A stretch of 64,000 nucleotides of DNA. It comes from Streptomyces sp. NBC_00289. GTDB taxonomy: Bacteria > Actinomycetota > Actinomycetes > Streptomycetales > Streptomycetaceae. Shown one piece after another: positions 33,842-43,232 of this stretch. The notes beneath the pieces are model-generated. The model ran no database searches. It saw only the letters and a list, made by a program, of their open reading frames with translations, and had not been told where the DNA came from. Where the stretch lies: contig NZ_CP108046.1 of the NCBI RefSeq assembly GCF_041435115.1, positions 2,480,001 to 2,544,000 on the forward strand, written 5' to 3'. Position 1 is the first letter of the stretch. Every line of letters starts with the position of its first letter. Both the position numbers and the translations under genes were made by a program.

Positions 33842-35668
33842 TTGCGCGAGTTCACCAACCCTCCGTTGGCGTTGGCACCGCCGGTGGGCGGACTGGCCGA
33901 CGTCGTCTTCCACCATGCCCAGGAGGACCCGCTGCACATCGCGCTCGGCCGCAAGGACGAGGCCGGGCAGTGGCGGGACGTGAGTGCGGCGGAGTTCCGC
34001 GACGAGGTCCTCGCCCTCGCCAAGGGCCTGCTCGCGCGCGGCATCCGCTTCGGCGACCGGGTCGCGATCGTGTCCCGTACCCGCTACGAGTGGACGCTCT
34101 TCGACTTCGCGCTGTGGACGATCGGCGCCCAGGTGGTGCCGGTCTACCCCACCTCCTCGGCCGAGCAGTGCTTCTGGATGCTGTACGACTCCGAGTGCAC
34201 GGCCGCCGTGGTGGAGCACGAGGACCACGCCATGACGATCGCCACCGTCATCGACCGGCTGCCGCGGCTGGGGCAGCTGTGGCAGCTGGACTCGGGCGCC
34301 CTGCAGGAGCTGTACGACGCCGGAGCCCACCTCGAGGACGAGGTGGTGCACCGCCACCGGCAGGCCGTCACCCCCGACTCGACCGCGACGATCATCTACA
34401 CCTCCGGCACCACGGGCCGCCCCAAGGGCTGTGTCATCACGCACGGCAACTTCATGTACGAGGCGGACACCGTCATCGAGCGCTGGGAGCCGGTGTTCCA
34501 CTCCAAGCGGGGCGACGAGGCGGCGACGCTGCTGTTCCTGCCGCTCGCGCATGTCTTCGGGCGGATGGTGCAGGTCGCCGCGATCCGGGGCCGAGTCCGT
34601 TTCGGCCACCAGCCGCAGCTGAACGCCGCCGCCCTGCTGCCCGACCTGGCCGCCTTCCGGCCGACGTTCTTCCTCGCGGTGCCGTACATCTTCGAGAAGG
34701 TGTTCAACGCGGCCCGCCGCAAGGCCGAGAAGGAGGGCAAGGCGGGGCCGTTCGAGAAGGCCGTCGAGGTCGCGGTGAAGTACGCGGACGCGATGGAGGC
34801 GAAGGCCTGGGGCACCGGGCCCGGCCCCTCGGCCGCCCTGCGCATGCAGCACCAGGTCTTCGACAAGCTCGTCTACGCCAAGGTGCGGGCCGCGATGGGC
34901 GGCCGGGTGCGGCACGCGATGTCGGGCGGCTCCGCGATGGACCGCCGCCTGGGTCTGTTCTTCGCCGGTGCGGGCGTGCACATCTACGAGGGGTACGGCC
35001 TCACCGAGTCGACCGCGGCCGCCACCGCCAACCCGCCCGAGCGCACCCGCTACGGCACGGTCGGCCGGCCGATCCCGGGCATGACCGTGCACATCGCGGA
35101 CGACGGCGAGATCTGGCTGCGCGGCGACAACATCTTCCAGGGCTACCTCAACAACCAGAAGGCCACCGACGCGACCCTGCACGACGGCTGGCTGGCCACC
35201 GGTGACATCGGCGCGCTGGACGAGGACGGCTTCCTGACCATCACCGGCCGCAAGAAGGAGATCCTCGTCACCTCGGGCGGCAAGAGCGTGTCGCCGGGCG
35301 TGCTGGAGGAGCGGGTGCGCGATCACCCCCTGGTCGCCCAGTGCATCGTCGTCGGCAACGACCGGCCGTACATCGCGGCCCTGGTCACCCTCGACCAGGA
35401 GGCCGTCGAGCACTGGCTGGCGATGCGCGGCAAACCACAGTTGACCCCGTCGGAACTGGTGCGCGACGCCGACCTGGAGACGGAGGTGAGGCGTTCGGTG
35501 GTCGCCGCCAACACCCTCGTCTCCCAGGCCGAGTCGATCCGCACGTTCCGCATCCTCGCCCAGCCGTTCACCGAGGAGCACGGTCTGCTGACGCCCTCGC
35601 TGAAGCTGAAGCGCAAGGCGATCGAGAACGCGTACGCCGACGAGGTCGAGGCGCTGTACCACGCCTAG
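33842..35668 (+). CDS. Long-chain fatty-acid--CoA ligase (AMP-binding)
   Basis: 608 residues from a TTG at 33842 preceded by GGAGCGGGG; in-frame sequence further upstream does not look coding. It has the ANL-superfamily ATP/AMP motif TIIYTSGTTGRPKG, then LFLPLAHVFGR, YEGYGLTESTA, the hinge TGDIGALDEDGFLTITGRKKE and the C-terminal catalytic-Lys region LTPSLKLKRKAIE. It activates long-chain fatty acids to acyl-CoA for degradation or lipid synthesis. It resembles the FadD15 type of actinobacteria. The 298 bases between the exporter and this gene contain no other gene that I can see. Confidence 0.93.
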   Translation: MREFTNPPLALAPPVGGLADVVFHHAQEDPLHIALGRKDEAGQWRDVSAAEFRDEVLALAKGLLARGIRFGDRVAIVSRTRYEWTLFDFALWTIGAQVVPVYPTSSAEQCFWMLYDSECTAAVVEHEDHAMTIATVIDRLPRLGQLWQLDSGALQELYDAGAHLEDEVVHRHRQAVTPDSTATIIYTSGTTGRPKGCVITHGNFMYEADTVIERWEPVFHSKRGDEAATLLFLPLAHVFGRMVQVAAIRGRVRFGHQPQLNAAALLPDLAAFRPTFFLAVPYIFEKVFNAARRKAEKEGKAGPFEKAVEVAVKYADAMEAKAWGTGPGPSAALRMQHQVFDKLVYAKVRAAMGGRVRHAMSGGSAMDRRLGLFFAGAGVHIYEGYGLTESTAAATANPPERTRYGTVGRPIPGMTVHIADDGEIWLRGDNIFQGYLNNQKATDATLHDGWLATGDIGALDEDGFLTITGRKKEILVTSGGKSVSPGVLEERVRDHPLVAQCIVVGNDRPYIAALVTLDQEAVEHWLAMRGKPQLTPSELVRDADLETEVRRSVVAANTLVSQAESIRTFRILAQPFTEEHGLLTPSLKLKRKAIENAYADEVEALYHA

Positions 35669-35697
35669 GGTTCACCCGGGGCGGTACAGCGCCGGTG

Positions 35698-37728
35698 CTA
35701 GCCGATGTTCACGCGCAGGATCTTGTCCGCGCCGTCCGCGGCACCTCCGTTGTTGTCGCAGTTGGTCGTCGACAGCCACAGCTGGTCGGCGCCCGGCACC
35801 TTGGTGACCGTGCGCAGGCGGCCGTAGGTGCCGACGTAGTACGCCGTCGGGGTGCCGACACTCTCGGCGTCCCCGTTGATCGGGATCCGCCACAGGCGTT
35901 CGCCGCGCAGGGACGCCATGTAGACGACGTTGCGGACGATGGCGATGCCGCTGGGCGAGGCCTCCGAGACGTTCCAGGTGGCTTTCGGGTTGGTCATCCC
36001 GGCGACGGTGCAGGAGCCCTCGCAGGTCGGCCAGCCGTAGTTGGCGCCCGGCTTGATCAGGTTCAGTTCGTCCTTGGCGCTGTTGCCGAACTCCGCTTCC
36101 CACAGACGGCCGTTGCGGTCGAAGGCGAGTCCCTGTGGATTGCGGTGCCCGTAGGAGTAGACGTAGCTGCCGAACGGGTTGCCCGGGGCGGGCTTCCCGT
36201 CCGTCGTCATGCGCAGGATCTTGCCGTTGAGGGAGCTCTTGTCCTGTGCCAGGTCGGGCGTCTGGGCCTCGCCGGTGGCGGCGTAGAGATAGCCGTCGGG
36301 GCCGAAGGCGAGGCGGCCGCCGTTGTGGTAGCGGTTCTTCTTGATGCCCTGGAGCAGGATCGTGTAGTCGCCGAGCCGGGTCCCGTCGTACGTCATGCGG
36401 ACCACACGGTTGCCCTCGGACGCGGTGTGCATGAAGTAGACGTGGTGGTCGGTCGCCCACCCGGGGCCGACGGCGACGCCGAGGAGCCCGCCCTCGCCGT
36501 TGGTGGTGACGGTGTTCGGGACGGTGCCGACCTGGGTGCGGGTCCCGTCCTTGGCGAGCTTCCAGACCCGGAAGTCGTCCCGCTCGGTGACCACTGCGGT
36601 CTTGCCGTCGGGCAGCCAGTTGATGCCCCACGGGATGGTCCAGCCGGTGGAGAGCGTCGAGACCGAGGACGGTACCCCGCCGTCGGTCGCACACGCCTTG
36701 GTGGTGAAGGTGACGGTGTTGCTGGGCTGGGAGAGGTTGCCGGCCGCGTCGCGGGCGACGACGTTCAGCGTGTACGGGCTGTCGCAGGCGAGCCCGGTGA
36801 GCGTGGCCGACGTACCGCTCGTGACGGAGGTGTAGACCGTGCTGTCGCTGCGCACGTCGTAGGCGGCGACCGCCCGGTCGTCCGTCGAGGCGCCCCAGCT
36901 CAGACCGGCGCTGTTCGCCGTGATGCCGGCGACGGACAGCGTTCCCGGCTTCGTCGGCGGGCTGGTGTCGGAGCTGGGCTTGGTGGTGCAGTCGACGACG
37001 GGGCTGGCGGCGGACGTGTTGCCGGCCGCGTCGCGGGCGATGACGGTCAGGTTGTAGGTGGTGGCGGGGGTCAGACCAGTCAGCGCCTTCGAGGTCGAAC
37101 TCCCGGGCGCCTCACCGATCTTGTTGCCGTGTTCGTAGAGGTCGTACGCCGTGACGCCCACGTTGTCCGTCGAGGCGCCCCAGGCCAGCGTGAGCCCGTC
37201 CTCGCCGAGGTCCGGGCAGGTGGGCCGGCCGGGGCTGGTCGGGGCCTGGGTGTCGGTGGCCGCGCCGACACCGACGCGGTCGAGGTTGGGGCCACCCTCG
37301 GCGGTGGCGGCGGTCGCGCGGATCGTGCCCAAGCCCGCGCCCAGCGGGACGTTCACCGTCCTGGTGGCCCAGGTGTTCCAGTCGGCGGTGGCCGGGAAGG
37401 AGACGCCGGAGGCGACGACCGTGCCGCCCACGGAGATGTCCATGGGCCGGTCGGCGGAGGTGCCGTTGGCGTACCTGAAGGTGATCGCGGAGGTGCCCGC
37501 GGAGGCCGCGCTCACCGTGAACTCGACGTAGGAGCCTTTGACGTTGGTGTAGTCGACGAACCCCGTGCCGGTGTAGCCGGTGTGGTTGGTGGCCACGGTG
37601 CCCTGGGAGATCCGGGCGTCCTCGGCCTGGTAGTCGGTGGCGGCGTGGGCGCTGCCCCGGCTCAGCCCCACGAGCGGCAGGGCGAGGGCCACGGCGAGGC
37701 CGTACGGCAGAACTCTTCCGAGATGCAT
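35698..37728 (-). CDS. Secreted CBM6/35 - FnIII - FnIII - PQQ-type sugar dehydrogenase
   Basis: 676 residues with a Sec signal ending at AHA (about residue 29). Residues about 30-160 are a CBM6/35-type module (YQAEDARISQGTV, GSYVEFTVSA, DWNTWATRTVNVPLG). Two fibronectin type III domains follow (GLTLAWGASTDNVGVTAYDLY and AGLSWGASTDDRAVAAYDV). Residues about 355-676 are a quinoprotein glucose/sorbosone dehydrogenase propeller (IPWGINWLPDGKTAVVTERD, NGEGGLLGVAVGPGW, FGPDGYLYAATGEA, YSYGHRNPQGLAFDRNG, NYGWPTCEGS). Module order is the reverse of the dehydrogenase at 6725. It closes a five-gene secreted saccharification operon, 11 bases after GH27, and may oxidise sugars released there. Confidence 0.88.
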   Translation of the reverse strand: MHLGRVLPYGLAVALALPLVGLSRGSAHAATDYQAEDARISQGTVATNHTGYTGTGFVDYTNVKGSYVEFTVSAASAGTSAITFRYANGTSADRPMDISVGGTVVASGVSFPATADWNTWATRTVNVPLGAGLGTIRATAATAEGGPNLDRVGVGAATDTQAPTSPGRPTCPDLGEDGLTLAWGASTDNVGVTAYDLYEHGNKIGEAPGSSTSKALTGLTPATTYNLTVIARDAAGNTSAASPVVDCTTKPSSDTSPPTKPGTLSVAGITANSAGLSWGASTDDRAVAAYDVRSDSTVYTSVTSGTSATLTGLACDSPYTLNVVARDAAGNLSQPSNTVTFTTKACATDGGVPSSVSTLSTGWTIPWGINWLPDGKTAVVTERDDFRVWKLAKDGTRTQVGTVPNTVTTNGEGGLLGVAVGPGWATDHHVYFMHTASEGNRVVRMTYDGTRLGDYTILLQGIKKNRYHNGGRLAFGPDGYLYAATGEAQTPDLAQDKSSLNGKILRMTTDGKPAPGNPFGSYVYSYGHRNPQGLAFDRNGRLWEAEFGNSAKDELNLIKPGANYGWPTCEGSCTVAGMTNPKATWNVSEASPSGIAIVRNVVYMASLRGERLWRIPINGDAESVGTPTAYYVGTYGRLRTVTKVPGADQLWLSTTNCDNNGGAADGADKILRVNIG

Positions 37729-37739
37729 GGCTGTTCCCC

Positions 37740-39170
37740 TCAGCCCGTGTGCCGGGTGACGATGTCGAGGTGGCCGTACGGCTGCCGGCCGGCGGACCGG
37801 TGGGTGAGGCGGCTCGCGGAGTTGACGGGCTTCACCCGGATCAGGCGGGTCTCGCCCGGCCGCAGTGTCGCGCTGTAGGAGTCCGCGATCACGCCTTTGT
37901 GGGAGCCCGACCACAGGTCCGTGACGTCACCGGACCCGGTGAAGCCGACCTGCGGCCAGGTCACCCGCACCGTCGCGCTGCCGGACGTGCCGGTGTTGAA
38001 CAGGGCCACGACGTACTGCCCGTCGCTCTCCTTCTTGCTGAAGACCTGCTGCACACCGCTGTTGACGACGCGTCTGGCGGCCACCCCGTCCTGGTCGACG
38101 CCGATCAGCCGGTCGTTGGTCAGCATCGCCCTGTCGACGGAGTCGAGGTGGGTGAGGTCGGTGCCGAGCAGCAGCGGCGAGGCGGCCATCGCCCAGAGGG
38201 TGAAGTGGGACCGGCGCTGGTCGGCGGTGAGGCCCACCTGGTCGCCGTTGCCGAGCTCCAGCGAGTCCAGGTCGTTCCAGCCACCGGGACCGGCGTGCGG
38301 CTGCCAGGACGCGGCGGTGCCGAAGCGGGCGGAGACGTGGGACCAGTCGGTCAGCGGATAGCCGCTGCCGTTGGCGCCCGGTCCGCAGTAGCACTCGACG
38401 TCGCCCTGGGTGCGCCAGCTGTTGGCGAGCTGACGCCAGGTGGCGGCGTCCGCGATCGGAAGGTTGTTGGACAGCGCGTAGTTGACGGGCCGTCCGGTGG
38501 CGCGCAGGGCCTTGTCCCAGGCCTGTACGTCGGGGATGTCCTGGCTGCCCACCCCGTCGATCTTCAGGTAGTCGACCCCCCAGGAGGCGAACTGCCGGGC
38601 CCACGAGTTCACGAACTCCTGCGCGCCGGGCTTCCCGTAGTCGATGTAGTACATGTTCTTGCAGTTGTAGTTCTTCTCGGTCTTCGAGGTGTCCGCGATG
38701 TCCTTGGCGTGGTACGAGGTCCCCTCGATCGGGGTGTTCTTGATGACGGCGTTCCTGGCGATGCCGGGCGTGACGTAGAAGCCGAACTTCAGGCCCTTGG
38801 AGTGGACGTAATCGGCCAAGGCCCTGATGCCGCCAGGGAACTTGGCCGCGTCCACGGTCCAGCGGCCGTAGGAGTCGACGACGAAGCCGTTGTCGTCGCA
38901 CTTCTGCCAGAAGTCGTCGAGGTTGACGTACACGAAGCCGTGGTCCTTGAGGCCGGTCGACACCAGGGCGTCGGCCTGCGCCTTCAGCTTCGCCTCGGTG
39001 GGGGTGCGGCGTACGAAGCTCCAGCTGCTCCAGCCCATGGCGGGGCGCAGCGACTGGCCGTTGTCGGAGGCGGCCGCCGGGCGGGCGCCGGCAAGGAGTG
39101 GGATCGCCGAGGCGATCAGCAGTCCGATCACGGCCACGACCAGTGATCTGACGCGGGTGATACCCGTCAT
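37740..39170 (-). CDS. Secreted GH27 alpha-galactosidase or beta-L-arabinopyranosidase
   Basis: 476 residues with a signal peptide (VVAVIGLLIASAIPLLAG, cleavage near AAA-SD). The catalytic (beta/alpha)8 domain starts RPAMGWSSWSFVRRTPTE; DYLKIDGVGSQD carries the nucleophile Asp (YLKxD of GH27) and GGWNDLDSLELGNG the region of the acid/base Asp. A C-terminal beta domain follows (VALFNTGTSGSATVRVTW). YLKIDG instead of YLKYDN departs from classical alpha-galactosidases, so specificity for arabinopyranose or another galacto-configured residue is possible. The start overlaps the stop of the upstream gene (ATGA). Confidence 0.87.
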   Translation of the reverse strand: MTGITRVRSLVVAVIGLLIASAIPLLAGARPAAASDNGQSLRPAMGWSSWSFVRRTPTEAKLKAQADALVSTGLKDHGFVYVNLDDFWQKCDDNGFVVDSYGRWTVDAAKFPGGIRALADYVHSKGLKFGFYVTPGIARNAVIKNTPIEGTSYHAKDIADTSKTEKNYNCKNMYYIDYGKPGAQEFVNSWARQFASWGVDYLKIDGVGSQDIPDVQAWDKALRATGRPVNYALSNNLPIADAATWRQLANSWRTQGDVECYCGPGANGSGYPLTDWSHVSARFGTAASWQPHAGPGGWNDLDSLELGNGDQVGLTADQRRSHFTLWAMAASPLLLGTDLTHLDSVDRAMLTNDRLIGVDQDGVAARRVVNSGVQQVFSKKESDGQYVVALFNTGTSGSATVRVTWPQVGFTGSGDVTDLWSGSHKGVIADSYSATLRPGETRLIRVKPVNSASRLTHRSAGRQPYGHLDIVTRHTG

Positions 39171-42100
39171 GACTGTCCCCCGTTCAGTGGAGTCGGGTAG
39201 GAGGTGCCGATCCACGCCTCGTCGATCCGCAGCCGCTTGTAGCGGGTCGTGTCGGTGGAGGCGGCCCAGGTGGAGTCGACCTCGAGGCGGACGTAGCGGG
39301 CGTCGACGGCCGTGAGGTCGATTCCCTGTATTCCACGCCGGCTTGCCAGCCGGCCTGTCTTCACGGCGCCGCCCCAGGTCGAGCCGTCGTTGCTGACGAA
39401 CACCTTGTAGTCCTTGATCCGCGCCGACTGCTCGGTGTCCGAGCGGGCGTACGCGACGGAGTCCTCGCGCTGGTTGAGCCCGATGTACTGGGCCTTCTTG
39501 GCCGAGCCGAGGTCGAAGGTGAGGCTGACCGGCAGGGTCTTGCCGTTGTCCCAGTAGGTTCCGTAGGCGCCGTCACCCGCCGCCGGACCGCCGTGGCCGC
39601 TCGCCGACGCGCTCGCGCTCACCGTGACGCCGGCGAGGACGCCCTGCCGGCCGGCCGTGGTGACCTTGAAGACGGTGTCGTACGGGTCCCAGCCGCCGAG
39701 GCCGCTCAGGGTCAGTACGCCGCCCGACTGCGACCAGGAGACCGCCGCTCCGGTACGGAGGTCGGTGACGGCGGAGATGCGGTAGCCGTTGTCCCGGATG
39801 CGCAGCACGTCCGTGCTGGGCGGGGTCAGGACGTGCACGTACTGGCGGTTGGGGTCGGTCTTGGCGACGGTGGTGACGCCGTGGGCTCCGTCGTTCCAGA
39901 AGCCGGGTTTCAGACCGCCGTACAGGTAGCCGCCGCCCTCGGTGCCGTGCAGGGACTCCCAGATGGGGTCGAGGTAGGAGTCGGCGAAGGTGTTGAAGGA
40001 GGCCTGGTTGGCCGGGAATCTGCCGTTGACCTGGGCGGTCTCGGCCATCAGTGCCTTCACGGAGGAGCCGGCGTTGGTGACGAGCCGGCCGAGGGTGAGC
40101 ATACGGTCGACGGAGGGGTCCGAGCCGTCGTACCACCAGGCGCCGGACGAGGGGAGCTTGAAGTCGGCTTCGGTCAGCCGGGGCTGTGCGGTGTATACAG
40201 CCTGCGGGTAATCGTATGCGGGCGACATTCCCGTCTTCTGCTCGTTGCTGATCATGTCCATGATCGGCGTGTCCTCGTTGTTGTTGCTGAGGGTGTAGCC
40301 CGGCCGCTTCTGCTGGATCTGCGCGTAGAGGTCGTGGCTCTCCCAGTACGCGTTGTCGTTGTCGATCCAGAAGCCGCCGAGGTCCGGATAGCGGTCCATG
40401 ACCTCGAAGAAGTTGTCGTAGCCGAACCGCCCGAAGCCCTCTCGGGTGGTCAGGTCGACGTTCGTGCCCTTGTAGGCCGAGTACGCGGACGAGTCGAGCC
40501 ACTCGTGGCCGCCCTCGTCGTGCCACTGGGGATCGTCGGTCATGTACAGGATGACCTTCAGCCCCTTGGCCTTCGCGGCGGTGATCAGCTCGCCGACGAA
40601 GTCCCGCTTGGTGGAGCAGGAGCCCGGGATCCTGGACGGCCAGGGGCGGGCGTAGCCCAGGCGGCTGTGGAAGGTGGCGAGGACGAGGTACTGCGTGTGC
40701 AGTTTCTGCGCCTCCTTCACCCAGTAGTCGGGCGTCCAGCCGCCGCCGGTGACGTCGTTCTCCCAGGCGGTGCAGCTGGTGTGGGCGGGCGCGGTGCGCA
40801 GGCCCCAGTGCAGGAAGAGGCCGCCGACGGAGGCGCGCAGGAAGTCCTGGCGGGGATTGTCCAGGTCGAGTGGCCCGGCCGCCGCGGTGCCGCAGTCCTC
40901 GCTCGACCCGACGGCCGACACCCGCGGTGCGCCGCCGGAGGTGGTGTGACTGTCCGTCAGGCAGTACCCGGTGACGTTCTGGAAGCCCGCGTCGAACGGC
41001 GCGTCGGTGCCGCGACCGGCGGTGAACCGGGTGAAGCGGATGCCGTCGGCCGCGTTGGCGATGACGGCCGGCCGGCCGTCGTTCGCGGCGAACTTCACCG
41101 AGCTGTCGGTGAACCGCACGTGGTCCGCGTTGTGGAGGTACCAGCCGTAGGCCGGGCGGGTGCCGATGGTCTTGGGGTTGTAGTCGTTCGGGTCGTTGCC
41201 GGGGACCGCGGTGGACATGGTGCCGTTGCCGCCCGGGACCGTGATGTCGACGTTCGTGAAGGTGACGCCGTCGATGCGGTGGCCGGTCTCGCCCCACAGG
41301 GTCGGGCTGAAGGAGGGGCTGCTGCCGGTGGCGGTGATGTTGTCGTAGGTGATGTCGCTGATCGATCCGACACCGGGGCTGTTGCCGCAGCGTTTGCGGG
41401 TACCGATCTTCTGCATGATCGGTGAGTGGACGTTCGTCATCGTGATGTCGCGGTAGTGGACGTCCGAGATGTTCGCGCCGTCCATCGACACCATGCCGAG
41501 GCCCGACTTGTCGGCGCCCTCGATGCGGATGTTCTCGAACCGGTAGTCGGAGAAGTCGCCGCAGGTCTCGGAGCCGAACATCAGCGCGTTGCAGCAACGG
41601 GCCGACAGATAGCTGTCGTTGACGCGGACCTGGCCGTTGGCCAGCTTGGCGCCGAGGGCGTAGTCGCTCTTGAAGACCAGGGCGTCGTCGTTGGCCTTGA
41701 TGGAGGCGTCGGTGATCGTGACGCCGGTCGTGGAGATGATGTTCCAGCCGTCGCGGTCGCTCGCGGTGTCGATGGTCAGGCGGTCGGAGGTGACGTTCCG
41801 GCAGCCGTTGATCAGGGCGGCGAAGTGACCGCCACGGCGGAGCGTGAGGCCGTCACCGATCCGGAGTCCGTCGCACCGGGTCAGCGAGATGATCTTGTCG
41901 GCCTCGCCGGACTTCGGGTTCCCGGTGATCAGGTTGCCCATGCCGTCGATGACGCCCTCGCCGACGAACCCGATGTCGGTCAGCCGGTCGCCGTGGATCA
42001 TCGCGTCGCGGAAGTGGCTGTGTCCGTAGTCCTGGTAGGCGTCGTACGGGTTGGACTCGGCCTTGTCGTAGGTGTCCGCGCTGGAGCCCTGGATCGTGGC

Positions 42101-42424
42101 GCCCTTGTCGACCTGGAGCGTCACATGGCTCTTCATGTGGATGGTGTTCTTGGACTTGTAGGTGCCGGACCGGAAGCGGACCGTGCCGGCGCCGGCCGAA
42201 CTCGCGGCGTCGATCGCCTTGTTGACGGCGGGGGTGTCGTTGGTGGAGCCGTCGCCCTTGGCGCCGTAGTCACGCACGTCGAAGACGGCGGCCGCGCGCG
42301 GGGCGGGAGACGGGACGGAGGGCGGGGCCGCGAGGGCCACGGGCTGGGTGAGTCCGAGGACGACGGCGAGGACGAACAGGACGATCGCCCCTGCCCTGCG
42401 CCCGGAAACGGTGGGGGGTTTCAC
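39167..42424 (-). CDS. Secreted fusion: GH28-like beta-helix, GH29-like fucosidase domain and F5/8C (CBM32-like) module
   Basis: 1085 residues with a signal peptide ending about residue 33. Residues about 45-500 are a pectin-type right-handed beta-helix: FDVRDYGAKGDGSTNDT, then KANDDALVFKSDYALG, the GH28-type Asp pair, and GSETCGDFSDY. Residues about 530-900 resemble GH29 alpha-L-fucosidase: VGGLFLHWGLRTAPA, YLVLATFHSRLGYARPWPS, KGLKVILYMTDDPQW and LGGFWIDNDNAYW with the candidate nucleophile Asp. Residues about 940-1080 are a discoidin-like carbohydrate module (SLTFDLGSAKKAQYIGLNQRED, DARYVRLEVDSTWAA). Such a fusion could open a galacturonan or rhamnogalacturonan side chain and remove fucose. 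Catalytic competence of either half is inferred. Confidence 0.85.
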   Translation of the reverse strand: MKPPTVSGRRAGAIVLFVLAVVLGLTQPVALAAPPSVPSPAPRAAAVFDVRDYGAKGDGSTNDTPAVNKAIDAASSAGAGTVRFRSGTYKSKNTIHMKSHVTLQVDKGATIQGSSADTYDKAESNPYDAYQDYGHSHFRDAMIHGDRLTDIGFVGEGVIDGMGNLITGNPKSGEADKIISLTRCDGLRIGDGLTLRRGGHFAALINGCRNVTSDRLTIDTASDRDGWNIISTTGVTITDASIKANDDALVFKSDYALGAKLANGQVRVNDSYLSARCCNALMFGSETCGDFSDYRFENIRIEGADKSGLGMVSMDGANISDVHYRDITMTNVHSPIMQKIGTRKRCGNSPGVGSISDITYDNITATGSSPSFSPTLWGETGHRIDGVTFTNVDITVPGGNGTMSTAVPGNDPNDYNPKTIGTRPAYGWYLHNADHVRFTDSSVKFAANDGRPAVIANAADGIRFTRFTAGRGTDAPFDAGFQNVTGYCLTDSHTTSGGAPRVSAVGSSEDCGTAAAGPLDLDNPRQDFLRASVGGLFLHWGLRTAPAHTSCTAWENDVTGGGWTPDYWVKEAQKLHTQYLVLATFHSRLGYARPWPSRIPGSCSTKRDFVGELITAAKAKGLKVILYMTDDPQWHDEGGHEWLDSSAYSAYKGTNVDLTTREGFGRFGYDNFFEVMDRYPDLGGFWIDNDNAYWESHDLYAQIQQKRPGYTLSNNNEDTPIMDMISNEQKTGMSPAYDYPQAVYTAQPRLTEADFKLPSSGAWWYDGSDPSVDRMLTLGRLVTNAGSSVKALMAETAQVNGRFPANQASFNTFADSYLDPIWESLHGTEGGGYLYGGLKPGFWNDGAHGVTTVAKTDPNRQYVHVLTPPSTDVLRIRDNGYRISAVTDLRTGAAVSWSQSGGVLTLSGLGGWDPYDTVFKVTTAGRQGVLAGVTVSASASASGHGGPAAGDGAYGTYWDNGKTLPVSLTFDLGSAKKAQYIGLNQREDSVAYARSDTEQSARIKDYKVFVSNDGSTWGGAVKTGRLASRRGIQGIDLTAVDARYVRLEVDSTWAASTDTTRYKRLRIDEAWIGTSYPTPLNGGQS

Positions 42425-42436
42425 GGTGACGGCTCC

Positions 42437-43228
42437 TCAACCGAGCTGGTAGCCGCGAAGGTTGGTGAGCAGGAGGTAGGTGTCCTGCAGAGAGCCGGAG
42501 GTGTCGCCGAGGGAGCGGTAGATGCCCCACTTCGGGCGCACCCGGTCGGCCAGGAAGGTGTCGACACCGGTCTTCGACGCGTCGATGACGGTCGAACCGC
42601 CGCTCTTGAGGATCCAGCGGACCGAGCCCGCCGAGCCGTTGCCGACCTTGATCTGGAAGTCGACGTCGGTCCACTTGTCGTGCAGGGGGTCGAGGTCGGT
42701 GCGGCCGACGAGGATGTCGTCGATGGCGAGCTTCAGCTCGATGGTCTGTTTGCCGTTCACCCGGCGCAGCGACTGCACGACGATCGGGGAGGTGCCGCTC
42801 CCGGGCTGCTTCATCTGCATGATGTGCGTGAAGGTGGTGGTCGCCTTCAGGGAGCTCGGGATGTACATCGAGTACGTGACGCGCCAGGTCTGGCCCGAGG
42901 TCCACTTGAGGTAGTTGCTGCCGCTGCCGTTGCGCAGTCCGGTGACCTCCTGGCGCTGGCGGTCGGTGGACGTGTCGCGGTCGACGGTGTGCATGGTGAA
43001 GCGCCAGTTGTTGCCGGTGGCGTAGATGTGCGGGTGCCCGGCGGGGTGCGAGTCCGCGCGGTCGTCCTCGATCGTCTCGAAGGCGCCGAGGCCGTCTCCG
43101 CTCGCGGACGGGGCCCACTTCTGCTGCCAGGAGGCGGCCTGGGCCGTGGTCGCGGCCGGCAGGCCGACCGCGGCTGCCGCCGCGCCGCCGAGTGCGGCGC
43201 CGAACAGCGCCCTTCTGGATGTGCTCAT
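42437..43228 (-). CDS. Tat-exported polysaccharide lyase-like jelly-roll protein
   Basis: 263 residues from the ATG at 43228; a GTG four codons earlier is possible. The N terminus STSRRALFGAALGGAAAA is a twin-Arg-like signal with cleavage near AQA-A. The mature part is rich in beta-strands: GDGLGAFETIEDDRADSH, WRFTMHTVDRDT, RQEVTGLRNGSGSNYLKWTSG, WRVTYSMYIPSS, HIMQMKQPGSGTSPIV and PKWGIYRSLGDTSGSLQDTY. The pattern of a strand with K-W-G-I-Y-R near the end is common to concanavalin-like lyases and related secreted plant-polymer proteins. A specific lyase family is not certain. It lies between GH105 and GH28/29 genes in the operon. Confidence 0.65.
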   Translation of the reverse strand: MSTSRRALFGAALGGAAAAAVGLPAATTAQAASWQQKWAPSASGDGLGAFETIEDDRADSHPAGHPHIYATGNNWRFTMHTVDRDTSTDRQRQEVTGLRNGSGSNYLKWTSGQTWRVTYSMYIPSSLKATTTFTHIMQMKQPGSGTSPIVVQSLRRVNGKQTIELKLAIDDILVGRTDLDPLHDKWTDVDFQIKVGNGSAGSVRWILKSGGSTVIDASKTGVDTFLADRVRPKWGIYRSLGDTSGSLQDTYLLLTNLRGYQLG

Positions 43229-43232
43229 GACA

